A stretch of 47,569 nucleotides of DNA from Bacteroidales bacterium (GTDB lineage Bacteria; Bacteroidota; Bacteroidia; Bacteroidales; Bacteroidaceae), in the NCBI GenBank assembly GCA_004556745.1, contig SFFY01000013.1:1-47569 (forward strand), read 5' to 3'. The position numbers were made by a program, and so were the translations under genes. How positions within the stretch are numbered: position 1 is the stretch's first letter; each line of letters opens with the position of its first letter. Below, in pieces: positions 1 through 7,480 of this stretch. Under the pieces are notes generated by a model that saw nothing but the letters and a program-made list of their open reading frames with translations, did no database searches and had not been told where the DNA came from.

Positions 1-10
1 CAGCGCACTC

Positions 11-1222
11 ATGCCCAACTGGACTGTGTACCGCACCATACAAGAAATAGAAAATTTCTGCGGCGTGCGGTTCTATATTGACAGCGAAGGCTACGGTCAT
101 ATTGTCAGAACAAAAGACTACTACACGGACGTTATAGCGCATCGCACAGTCGCTGACATTGTAGAAGAGCATAGTGTAGAGATTAACGAGGAAGCCCAAC
201 AAAAAGACATCACGAGGGCTAATGTGATGTACGCTTTCAACGAGGGTAATTATACAGAATATCCCAACGGATTGTTTATAAAAAGCGAAATCCTGAAAGG
301 GGCAAACTTGCAATTCGTAGACAATTATAATGATATTGCTTCGACAGAAAAGCAAGCGTCAAGCATCTACTATACGAAACAGAATATCAGCAAATGCTTT
401 GCTTATACAAACGGACTGCAAAACGTTGCGCCGCTTGGCCCTCTAATGAGGGATAAATCCAACACGGAGGACTTCACGAAACTCGGAATAATCCCTGCTA
501 AGATGACTAAAAGGATCGTGAAGATTTACGGATACAAAAATCAGCAAATAGAAGATTTCGGTAGATTCTTTTATAGAGTTGAAACAAATCCTTTGGATAT
601 TGAAGTTCCAATGATTGTTGCCTCTGGCAGTACTGTTCCACCTAATACAGGAGGCTTTAACACGGCACAGATGCTCGCTAAAGGAGACACTTCTCTCCCA
701 GAAAATCTCCAAGTGAAATCGCATAACTCATTCTTAGAAGTAGCTGTAATTCCGAAGAGGATAAAAAACGGGGTAGGTCCGCAATATTTCGACTGCTACC
801 AGCCTTGGGAGTGGGCAGACCCAAATTGGAAACTCGGTTGCGTGTTCCCAACGGCTAACGGAATGAACGGAATCAAATATGCAGATGGGTATATTCAACT
901 TAATAGAAACGTGTTGCGTGCATACACAAGTGCAGATAATGAATACGACAATCAAACTTGGGAAATCGCGCACTCATTTTCGCTTTGCGACACAAGAAGT
1001 CCAATCTATAAGAATGCGCTCGACCCTGACAGAAGCGACACGGCCGCGAATACGAAAGCGGAATACTGCTTCAAGTTCACTGACGACATAATGCCAGGAG
1101 ACATTTGCAACGTGTTCCATATCAGGAACAGGAAGTTTGTATGCCTTCGCATCGAGTACACCATTACAGAGCGCGGCGTGTCGCCGATGAAAACGGGCTA
1201 TTTCTACGAAACAGACCGTTAG
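11..1222 (+). CDS. Phage-like protein of unknown function, 5' end cut by the window
   Basis: 403 residues from the first ATG, but the frame stays open to the left edge (no stop at positions 2-10), so the true N-terminus is probably outside the window. I recognise no catalytic motif, signal peptide or membrane segment. The product is soluble, rich in Asn, Tyr and Thr, and has the look of a prophage tail or baseplate-associated structural protein; this is inference from composition and context. Its base composition is visibly more AT-rich than the housekeeping genes to the right, which fits a horizontally acquired element. Its stop codon overlaps the stop of the convergent integrase gene by three bases. 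It could equally be cargo of another integrative element. Confidence 0.55.
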   Translation: MPNWTVYRTIQEIENFCGVRFYIDSEGYGHIVRTKDYYTDVIAHRTVADIVEEHSVEINEEAQQKDITRANVMYAFNEGNYTEYPNGLFIKSEILKGANLQFVDNYNDIASTEKQASSIYYTKQNISKCFAYTNGLQNVAPLGPLMRDKSNTEDFTKLGIIPAKMTKRIVKIYGYKNQQIEDFGRFFYRVETNPLDIEVPMIVASGSTVPPNTGGFNTAQMLAKGDTSLPENLQVKSHNSFLEVAVIPKRIKNGVGPQYFDCYQPWEWADPNWKLGCVFPTANGMNGIKYADGYIQLNRNVLRAYTSADNEYDNQTWEIAHSFSLCDTRSPIYKNALDPDRSDTAANTKAEYCFKFTDDIMPGDICNVFHIRNRKFVCLRIEYTITERGVSPMKTGYFYETDR

Positions 1223-2823
1223 CTGCCCGCCTCGCCGGCATCGCCGCCGCTCGCGCTGAAAATCTTATAAACTGTTATTCGCCTGCGCTTTTTCTTACCG
1301 TCCGCGACTTTGCCCGCCAATAGGCTGCCAAAGTCGCGGGCTTTGTTTGCAGGCGACTCTCCGTCTTCTGCTTTATCAATTTCAGCGGCGGCAAGCTGCG
1401 GTGCGGAGGTTTCGGTAGGCGCATCTTTGCCGCCCATGGGCGGCGTGCCTCCTTCTTTCTCGCGCGGCCGCTCCGCTTTTACCGCCGCCGTTTCAAGCGG
1501 TAGAAGCACATCGGCGGTCGCTTGCCGGACTTGCGCTTGCTGCGCCGCGCAGCCAGGACGTTCCGCGCCCCGGTCTTCATTTGCCGCATGCGCACTTGCG
1601 CCCTTCACAGAAGGAGCGGCAGAAGATTCGCCCGGCTCGCGGAATGCTCCCTTGAAGTGCTTGGTCTCTTCATGTACCGTCAGGCTGTCGCCTTTGAGGT
1701 ACTTGTTCGTAGTGCTGATGTCGGTATGCCGCGCCTGGTCGCGTGCCACGACAATGCCCTCCGCATTGGCGAGGTCGCGAATACCGCTGTCTTTAAGCGA
1801 ATAGAACTGCTTCGACATATCCCACCGCAAGGCCTCGCGCACCTTCACGAAGTAATCGCGGAAGATGCGGCTCTGCGCCTGGTGCTCGCTCGGACGGAAG
1901 TCCTTGCCGAACAGATAGCAGCAGCCGGGGCGGTCGAATACGCGCAGTTCTATCATCAACCTTATAATGGTATCATTCAACCCAACCATGCCGTCGCGCT
2001 TGTTCTTGCTGATCGCGCCGGGCACGAACACCCTCTGCTCTTTCAGATTGATATGCTCCAGCTTAATTTGCGCCAATTCGATAGGACGGATAAATGTGTA
2101 GTACTCCATAAGGCAGGCAAGCAGATAGTGCTTGTTCGTCCTATCGAGATAGCCTTGCAACTGCTTTATCTCGTCAGTAGAAAGCGCGTTGCGCTTCTTC
2201 GGCTCCTCGCGCAGTTTCTGTATCTTGCTGCAAGGGTTCTCACGCAGATACCCCTTGCCCACCATCCAAGTACAGAAAGCGGAGAACCAGATGAGATAAT
2301 TGTTGCGCGTCCTTGCCGTGCTTTCACGGTCGATGAGAATGTACTCGAGAAAATCAGTTATAAGCAGACGGTCCACCTGATAGCTATATTTCAGAGGAAT
2401 GCCGTTCTTTTCCACCCAGTCTGTGAAGATACAGAGGTAAGACAGATAACCGTACGCAGTCTTCTCCTTCATCGTGCCTTTCTCAGCGGAGCGTTGGCAA
2501 TACGACTTGTATTGCTCGAGGCACTCCGCAAAAGGCGTGTTCTCCCTTAAAGTAGTGGTCTTCACCCAAACATTCCATCCGGAGCGCAGGCGGTAGGTCA
2601 GCACGGAAATAAGTTCCGTTGCCCTTGCCTTGCGCTCCTTGGCTGTCTTCAGCCTGTTAAGATAATATTTCTTGCGCCTCATAGAATCAGACACGGGGTC
2701 ATAGCAATAGAAGTCCACGTAGGCACATTTTTTTGTTTGATGAAATTGCGGGAGCGAGTAGGGGATAAGTTCATAAACGCCCCTCGGGCTGCTGTTCGCG
2801 TAGGTATACATTTTTTTTGACAT
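1219..2823 (-). CDS. Tyrosine recombinase / integrase of an element at tRNA-fMet
   Basis: 534 residues. It would cut and rejoin DNA between the element and its chromosomal attachment site. An N-terminal arm-binding part (1-90) is followed by a SAM-like core-binding domain (about 95-210) and a catalytic domain. Visible catalytic positions are Arg246 (in FIRPIEL), Lys275 or nearby, Arg349 (LKDSGIRDLA), His366 (ARHTDIS) and the nucleophile Tyr375 (TTNKYLKGD). Box II reads K-D-S-G-I-R rather than the usual H-x-L-R. Residues from about 395 to 534 form an Ala/Glu/Pro/Lys-rich low-complexity tail that integrases normally lack and that is more GC-rich than the catalytic part. The gene reads away from the tRNA whose 3' end lies 180 bp upstream of its start, the usual arrangement for a tRNA-targeting element. 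Family call is secure; element type (prophage or conjugative) is not. Confidence 0.9.
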   Translation of the reverse strand: MSKKMYTYANSSPRGVYELIPYSLPQFHQTKKCAYVDFYCYDPVSDSMRRKKYYLNRLKTAKERKARATELISVLTYRLRSGWNVWVKTTTLRENTPFAECLEQYKSYCQRSAEKGTMKEKTAYGYLSYLCIFTDWVEKNGIPLKYSYQVDRLLITDFLEYILIDRESTARTRNNYLIWFSAFCTWMVGKGYLRENPCSKIQKLREEPKKRNALSTDEIKQLQGYLDRTNKHYLLACLMEYYTFIRPIELAQIKLEHINLKEQRVFVPGAISKNKRDGMVGLNDTIIRLMIELRVFDRPGCCYLFGKDFRPSEHQAQSRIFRDYFVKVREALRWDMSKQFYSLKDSGIRDLANAEGIVVARDQARHTDISTTNKYLKGDSLTVHEETKHFKGAFREPGESSAAPSVKGASAHAANEDRGAERPGCAAQQAQVRQATADVLLPLETAAVKAERPREKEGGTPPMGGKDAPTETSAPQLAAAEIDKAEDGESPANKARDFGSLLAGKVADGKKKRRRITVYKIFSASGGDAGEAGS

Positions 2824-3003
2824 TTTTTGCGAAAGCCTAACAAAGCCTCGAAAAAACGCCGGTTAAACATTTCGTCCCATTTCGGGACAGTTGGTTTTAG
2901 GGACATCAAAAAAATACACACCAAGTCTGTTGAGCCTTGATGTGTATCTGTTTGATTTTAGGGTAATTGTTTTAATCGACCACTGCCGATCATTCCTTAG
3001 TAG
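2824..3003. other. Probable attachment-site arm region of the element
   Basis: This 180-bp gap lies between the integrase start and the 3' end of tRNA-fMet. It contains an inverted repeat, 2914-2925 pairing with 2936-2947 (12 bp, one G-T wobble, 10-nt loop), and a direct repeat of TTTTAGGG at 2895-2902 and 2956-2963. These are plausible integrase arm-type sites or an element-end terminator. The matching attachment copy should lie at the far end of the element, left of the window, so the core cannot be proved here. Confidence 0.45.
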
Positions 3004-3076
3004 TTGCGGAGGCTCGACTCGAACGAACGACCTCCAGGTTATGAGCCTGGCGAGCTACCAACTGCTCCACTCCGCG
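3004..3076 (-). tRNA. Initiator tRNA-fMet (CAU)
   Basis: A full cloverleaf of 73 nt without an encoded CCA. The acceptor stem has the C1:A72 mismatch diagnostic of bacterial initiator tRNA; the D-stem has the initiator-type A11:U24 pair; the anticodon loop is CUCAUAA. T-loop UUCGAGU and a 5-nt variable loop are normal. The anticodon stem is CCAGG/CCUGG, so the usual run of three G:C pairs at 29-31/39-41 is A29:U41, G:C, G:C. The 3' end points at the integrase gene and probably serves as the attachment site. A consensus promoter lies just upstream. Confidence 0.95.
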
Positions 3077-3112
3077 ATCTATCAATTTCGGACTTATTTC
3101 CGAATTGCGATG

Positions 3113-3143
3113 CAAAATTACGCTTTTCTTATATGATAGCAAA
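3113..3143 (-). promoter_or_regulatory. Bacteroidetes-type promoter of tRNA-fMet
   Basis: On the minus strand a -33 TTTG (3140-3143) is separated by 19 bp from a perfect -7 TAATTTTG (3113-3120), matching TTTG-N19-21-TAnnTTTG. The tRNA 5' end lies 36 nt downstream. Confidence 0.8.
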
Positions 3144-3205
3144 GGGTTTTGCCGTATTTTTTGCGAGAAAGGGCGAAATAAAGGGATTTTGATGCTACAA
3201 AACAG

Positions 3206-3244
3206 CAAAGCACCGCCCAATAAGAAGTTTGGAGCGGTGCTTTG
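3206..3244 (-). terminator. Hairpin after purT
   Basis: A perfect 11-bp stem (3206-3216 with 3234-3244) containing GCACCGC, with a 17-nt loop that can pair further (CCAA/TTGG). It lies 34 bp beyond the purT stop and before the tRNA promoter. The downstream T-tract is weak (TTTTG then interrupted), but position and stem fit a terminator. Confidence 0.65.
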
Positions 3245-3278
3245 AAGTGGATTAGTTATAAAAAAGCAAATGCGAGAA

Positions 3279-4442
3279 TCAATATACTTCTACTTTTGCC
3301 GCGAGGCGCTTGGCCTTGTCGCGCAGGGCATCGAGGTCGCCGCCTACTTCGTCGCGGCAAACCACTACGCCCATGCGGCGGTTGACGCGCGTGGTGGGTT
3401 TGCCAAAGATGCGGATGTCGGCATCTTCCTCGCAAGTCTCTTCGATGCCACGGTAGCGCGGCGGTTCGTTGGAGGCAATGGGGGAGAGGATAACGGCGCT
3501 GGCGCCGATTGCCAACTGCTTCACGCAGGGAATGGGCAAACCCAGCACGGCGCGGAGGTGCAACTCAAACTCGTTGAAGTTTTGCGTGCCGGCAAGCGTC
3601 ACCATACCCGTGTCGTGCGGGCGGGGAGAAAGTTCGGAGAAGTAAACGCCGTTTTCGTGGCTGAGGAAAAATTCCACGCCCCAAATGCCTGCGCCGGTCA
3701 GGGCAGCCGTTACCTTGTCGGCCATACGGCAGGCTTCTTCCAAATGCTCTGGGGCGATGTGTGCCGGCTGGAAACTTTCGCGATAGTCGCCGCCACGCTG
3801 CACGTGGCCTATGGGCGGGCAGAATAGGGTAGGGCCATTCTTCTGCGTCACGGTGAGCAACGTGATTTCGCTATCGAAACGGATGAATTCCTCGATGATC
3901 ACTTCCTGTATGTCGCCGCGGCTGCCCGAAATGGCGTATTCCCAAGCGTGCTGCAACTCTTCTGCCGTGCGCACTAAGGATTGGCCTTTACCCGATGACG
4001 ACATCAAAGGCTTCACTACACAGGGCAAGCCAATCTTTTCGGCGGCCTCTTTGAGTTCTTCAAAGGTTGTGGCATAAAAGTAACGGGCTGTTTTAAGTCC
4101 CAGTTCTTTTGCGGCGAGGTCGCGAATGGCTTTGCGGTTCATGGTAAAGTTTACGGCGCGGGCAGAAGGCGTTACCTGAATGCCCTCGCGCTCGAAATCG
4201 TACAGGCGCTCCGTGCGGATAGCCTCGATTTCGGGAACAATGATGTCGGGACGGTGCTTTTCTACAACGCGCGTAAGGGCATCGCCGTCGAGCATGGAGA
4301 AAACTTCGCATTCATCGGCAACCTGCATTGCCGGAGCACCGGCGTAGGAATCGCAGGCTATGACATGCTGCCCGAGCCTTTGGGCGGCAATCACAAACTC
4401 CTTGCCGAGTTCGCCGGAACCAAGAAGCAATATTTTTTTCAT
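3279..4442 (-). CDS. purT: Formate-dependent phosphoribosylglycinamide formyltransferase 2
   Basis: 387 residues, the usual PurT length. It makes formyl-GAR from GAR, formate and ATP, the folate-independent version of step 3 of purine synthesis, in the cytosol. The N-terminal Rossmann-like preATP-grasp part starts MKKILLLGSGELGKE. The ATP-grasp loop SSSGKGQS lies near residues 158-165, and the metal/phosphate-binding ELSPRPHDTGMVT segment near 280-292. The C-terminal part carries RVNRRMG. The ATG at 4442 matches the family N-terminus. Only 32 bp separate it from an upstream hairpin (4475-4517), so there is little room for its own promoter; expression may come from the small ORF's promoter by read-through. 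No other pur gene is in the window. Confidence 0.96.
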   Translation of the reverse strand: MKKILLLGSGELGKEFVIAAQRLGQHVIACDSYAGAPAMQVADECEVFSMLDGDALTRVVEKHRPDIIVPEIEAIRTERLYDFEREGIQVTPSARAVNFTMNRKAIRDLAAKELGLKTARYFYATTFEELKEAAEKIGLPCVVKPLMSSSGKGQSLVRTAEELQHAWEYAISGSRGDIQEVIIEEFIRFDSEITLLTVTQKNGPTLFCPPIGHVQRGGDYRESFQPAHIAPEHLEEACRMADKVTAALTGAGIWGVEFFLSHENGVYFSELSPRPHDTGMVTLAGTQNFNEFELHLRAVLGLPIPCVKQLAIGASAVILSPIASNEPPRYRGIEETCEEDADIRIFGKPTTRVNRRMGVVVCRDEVGGDLDALRDKAKRLAAKVEVY

Positions 4443-4474
4443 CGTAGGATATTGTTTTAGATAGTCATATAACT

Positions 4475-4517
4475 AAAAAGATGCCTTGACAGGTTAGAAC
4501 TTTCAACGCATCTTTTT
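4475..4517 (-). terminator. Terminator or attenuator hairpin between a small ORF and purT
   Basis: On the minus strand AAAAAGATGC (from 4517) pairs perfectly with GCATCTTTTT (to 4475); the loop is 23 nt and the 3' arm ends in five T. It follows the stop of the 52-codon ORF by 6 bp and precedes the purT ATG by 32 bp. The purT transcript probably has to cross it, which makes attenuation possible. Confidence 0.65.
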
Positions 4518-4523
4518 CTTCTT

Positions 4524-4682
4524 TCAGCAAGTGGCGGTTTGTTGCGCAAACATTGCGGCGGCGAGCCGGGCTTCATGTTCGCTGGTAGTTCCGGGAACGT
4601 ATAAGCGCGCAAATGCTTTGATAAAATTCAAAGTCTTCTCTTTCGGAGAGGAAGTGTTGGGAGTAAAATGTGGCATAGGCAT
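4524..4682 (-). CDS. Small 52-residue protein or leader peptide upstream of purT
   Basis: Reading the minus strand from ATG at 4682 gives 52 residues beginning MPMPHFTPNTSSPKEK, continuing through TLNFIKAFARLYVPGTTSEH and ending AAMFAQQTATC, stop at 4524-4526. A second in-frame ATG is at 4676. It is hydrophilic with one amphipathic stretch around IKAFARLYV and has no signal peptide. Support: sensible composition, a transcription-terminator hairpin 6 bp after the stop, and no competing gene on either strand. I do not recognise a named family. It may be a stand-alone small protein or a leader ORF coupled to purT. Confidence 0.6.
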   Translation of the reverse strand: MPMPHFTPNTSSPKEKTLNFIKAFARLYVPGTTSEHEARLAAAMFAQQTATC

Positions 4683-4768
4683 TGTTTTGTTTGTTTTACA
4701 ACATAATAACGCGTATGTTGCACATTTATTTTATTTGCGTGCAAATTATTTTTGCGTGTGCCGGGCAA

Positions 4769-5620
4769 TTACCTTTTTTCTCCCTGATACTCGATGCAAA
4801 GGCGGCGCAGGTCGTACATCGAACCGTTGTAGATATTCAGGTCTACCTTATGGTTGATGCCCGCAAGTTTGCCGCAATCAGTGTGTTGCCAGAACTTCCA
4901 TTCGCCCTTATAGCTAAGGTCTTTCACGTAGTAGTGGGCTATCCAGTAGGGATAAGCGTCGAACTCTTTTGTATTGAGCACGTCGAGCCTGAACTTATAG
5001 CTGGTGTAAAGGATAGGCTTCACATGATAGCGTTCCTCCACAGCCCGCAGCCACGTGAGCGAGGCAGCGCGCAATTCCGCCGCGCTCAGTCGTCCGCGCT
5101 CCTCAATGTCGAGCACAGGGGGCAGGTCACCCTCTTCGAGATGCACTTGCTTGAGAAAATATTCCGCTTGCTTTTTCGCCGAGACGTTGGGTTTGAAATA
5201 ATGGTACGCGCCGCGCAGAAATCCGTACTCGCGCGCTTTGTAAAAGTTCTCGTTGAAATTTTCGTCCAGCAGGCTGCGCCCTTCCGTGGCCTTAATGAAG
5301 ACGAAGCAGATGCCCTCGCCGTCGATCTCTGCCTTTGAAAGTTTTTCCCAGTCAATGCTTCCCTGATGATGGCTGATATCGATGCCGTGGATAGAATAGC
5401 CTTTGGGATAATCTTCCTTGCCGTAGAGCGCACGCCACTTGGCGCTGTACGGAGCCACGACATATATATATATAAGGTAGCAGAAAAGAGCGGCGGCGGC
5501 AAGGATGAAGAGGCGCGTGAGCAGGGTGCGCGTCTTTTTCATCAAGAGAAGTCCTCTTGATTTCTGCGGCGCACGCTTCGCGTTGCTCTTCTTCTTCGGC
5601 ATTACTCTTTTAGTTACCAT
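4769..5620 (-). CDS. GH25 lysozyme-type muramidase, membrane anchored
   Basis: 283 residues. GH25 enzymes hydrolyse the MurNAc-GlcNAc bond of peptidoglycan. A basic N-terminus (Lys/Arg-rich, residues 3-33) precedes one membrane segment at about 36-57, so the catalytic domain should be outside the inner membrane, tethered or after cleavage. The domain shows the GIDISHHQGSIDW strand (Asp81), FIKATEG (109-114), GAYHYF, PPVLDIEE with Asp171 and Glu173, and WQHTDCG near the end: all hallmark GH25 motifs, and the catalytic acids are present. An internal start at Met7 is also possible. It follows the pfp terminator, so it likely has its own weak promoter. Role is probably cell-wall turnover rather than phage lysis, given the housekeeping context. 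Confidence 0.9.
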   Translation of the reverse strand: MVTKRVMPKKKSNAKRAPQKSRGLLLMKKTRTLLTRLFILAAAALFCYLIYIYVVAPYSAKWRALYGKEDYPKGYSIHGIDISHHQGSIDWEKLSKAEIDGEGICFVFIKATEGRSLLDENFNENFYKAREYGFLRGAYHYFKPNVSAKKQAEYFLKQVHLEEGDLPPVLDIEERGRLSAAELRAASLTWLRAVEERYHVKPILYTSYKFRLDVLNTKEFDAYPYWIAHYYVKDLSYKGEWKFWQHTDCGKLAGINHKVDLNIYNGSMYDLRRLCIEYQGEKR

Positions 5621-5632
5621 ATTTTACAAAAA

Positions 5633-5672
5633 GAGAAACCGCTATTCAGGCAATTCTGATTAGCGGTTTCTC
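5633..5672 (-). terminator. Terminator of pfp
   Basis: A 12-bp perfect stem (5633-5644 with 5661-5672, core GAGAAACCGCTA) closing a 16-nt loop, 12 bp past the pfp stop; on the minus strand it is followed by TTTTTG. Confidence 0.8.
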
Positions 5673-5684
5673 CTGAAAAAGATT

Positions 5685-7325
5685 TTACTTACCTTGTTCG
5701 AGTTTGAGGGTCATCGTGCACTGGTCGCATACTTCCGTGGGGCCGAAGTACTGAATGGGGCCGGGATATACGAAGCACGTGTTTTCTGCCCATTCCTCGC
5801 GGTGAGCGGCAAATTCCTTGAAGGGAGCGCCGTCGAGACGCACGAGTGCCTTGCGGATAACGGGCTTCATCTGACCGTGACGACGTTCCATGTTCATCAT
5901 CATCGTGATGGGCACACCGCCGGCAATCCACTGCTCTGCGGGAGCCGTCGTGTTCTTAACGATTGCCATGTAGCCGGTCTTGCCGTTGGCAACGAGCTGT
6001 GCGGCGCTCGTACCGAGTGCATAGCAGTAGTCGGCATCGTAGTTGGAGGGAGCGGCGCAGCGTCCTTCGTAACCGAAGAAGTGGTGCTGGGCCGCAAACT
6101 TGCCGTTGAACTTGCCTTCCTTCTTCCATTCAGCCAATTTCGTGGCCACCATTTCAGAAAGGAGCTTTTCAGTTTCAATGAGGGAAACCTGTACATTTCC
6201 GTGCGGGTCGCGCTCCATCGTGAGCTGCTTGGCAACGCCTTCGGGCAGGCTCTGATAGATAGCGGCATTCTCGGCAGAGAGATGCTCAATCACCCAAGCG
6301 CGCTTGGCAGCGGCTTCAACTGCTTCGCCTTCGGGCGTAGCAAGCAGGTCGTTGAGTTCGGCGATGAGCTTTTTCATTGCGGGGATGAACTCAATGAGAC
6401 CTTCGGGAATGAGCACCGTACCGAAATTATTACCGTTTGCGGCACGCTTTGCCACAACGTCGGCGATATAGGTTACGATGTCGTCGAGCGTCTGGTTCTT
6501 TTCCTCAACCTCTTCGCTCACGATGCAAACGTTGGGCTGGCATTGCAGGGCACATTCGAGGGCGATGTGGCTGGCGGAGCGGCCCATAAGTTTGATGAAG
6601 TGCCAGTATTTGCGAGCGGAGTTAGCATCGCGCTGGATGTTACCAATCACTTCGGCATAGGTCTTACAAGCCGTGTCGAAACCAAATGACGTTTCAATCT
6701 GGTCGTTCTTCAAGTCGCCGTCGATGGTCTTCGGGCAACCGATTACCTGCACACCGTAGTTCTTGGCAGCATAGTATTCAGCGAGGACGCAGGCGTTGGT
6801 GTTGGAGTCGTCGCCGCCGATGATGACGATGGCCTTGATGCCCAGTTCGCGGATAATCTTGATACCGCTCTCGAACTGGCTTTCCTCTTCGAGCTTCGTG
6901 CGGCCGGAACCAATCATGTCGAAGCCGCCGGTGTTGCGATACTCATCAATGATTTCGTCGGTCAGTTCAATGTATTTGTGGTCAACGAGACCGCCGGGGC
7001 CCATAAGGAAACCGTAGAGTTTGTTCTCCTTGTTCTGTTTTTTCAGTTCGTCGTACAGGCCGCAAATGACGTTGTGACCGCCGGGAGCCTGGCCGCCGGA
7101 GAGAATAATACCGATATTCATCGGCGCATAAGCACGCTTCTCGTCAGAGGGTACGAACTCAACGAGCGGCATACCGTAGGTGTTGGGGAAGAGTGCCTTA
7201 ATCTCGGCCTGATTGCCGACGCTTTCAGTAGGCTGTCCTTCTTTGATGCTCACATTGCCGCGCAAACCGAGGGGAAGTTTGGGCTGGTAGGCGGCACGTG
7301 CAATTTGCAACGCACTTTTTTCCAT
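5685..7325 (-). CDS. pfp: PPi-dependent 6-phosphofructokinase (long form)
   Basis: 546 residues, typical of the long PPi-PFK clade rather than the ~320-residue ATP enzyme. It interconverts fructose 6-phosphate and fructose 1,6-bisphosphate using pyrophosphate, reversibly, in glycolysis and gluconeogenesis. Visible motifs: ILSGGQAPGGHN (74-85), the phosphoryl-donor loop IIGGDDSNTNA (168-178), whose Asp in place of the Gly of ATP enzymes marks PPi use, CPKTIDGDLKND (197-208) with the catalytic Asp, and the substrate loop MGRSASH around 250. A helical insertion of the long clade lies between about 320 and 400. Monocistronic: hairpin downstream, -7-like box upstream. Confidence 0.96.
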   Translation of the reverse strand: MEKSALQIARAAYQPKLPLGLRGNVSIKEGQPTESVGNQAEIKALFPNTYGMPLVEFVPSDEKRAYAPMNIGIILSGGQAPGGHNVICGLYDELKKQNKENKLYGFLMGPGGLVDHKYIELTDEIIDEYRNTGGFDMIGSGRTKLEEESQFESGIKIIRELGIKAIVIIGGDDSNTNACVLAEYYAAKNYGVQVIGCPKTIDGDLKNDQIETSFGFDTACKTYAEVIGNIQRDANSARKYWHFIKLMGRSASHIALECALQCQPNVCIVSEEVEEKNQTLDDIVTYIADVVAKRAANGNNFGTVLIPEGLIEFIPAMKKLIAELNDLLATPEGEAVEAAAKRAWVIEHLSAENAAIYQSLPEGVAKQLTMERDPHGNVQVSLIETEKLLSEMVATKLAEWKKEGKFNGKFAAQHHFFGYEGRCAAPSNYDADYCYALGTSAAQLVANGKTGYMAIVKNTTAPAEQWIAGGVPITMMMNMERRHGQMKPVIRKALVRLDGAPFKEFAAHREEWAENTCFVYPGPIQYFGPTEVCDQCTMTLKLEQGK

Positions 7326-7382
7326 AATGATGTTAGATGTGATATTTGTTAGAAACTATAATGTGCTTTATGTTTTGCCTTG

Positions 7383-7390
7383 CAAAAATA
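7383..7390 (-). promoter_or_regulatory. Possible -7 box of pfp
   Basis: TATTTTTG on the minus strand matches TAnnTTTG and is 58 bp upstream of the pfp start. I find no convincing TTTG at the -33 spacing, so this is half a promoter. Confidence 0.35.
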
Positions 7391-7480
7391 ATAATTTTCA
7401 GTGTTATATTTTGCTGTATTCGCCGCTTTCTTGCTAAGATACTGGCAGTTTTTTATATTATGCAGTCCGTTGGGAATGGT

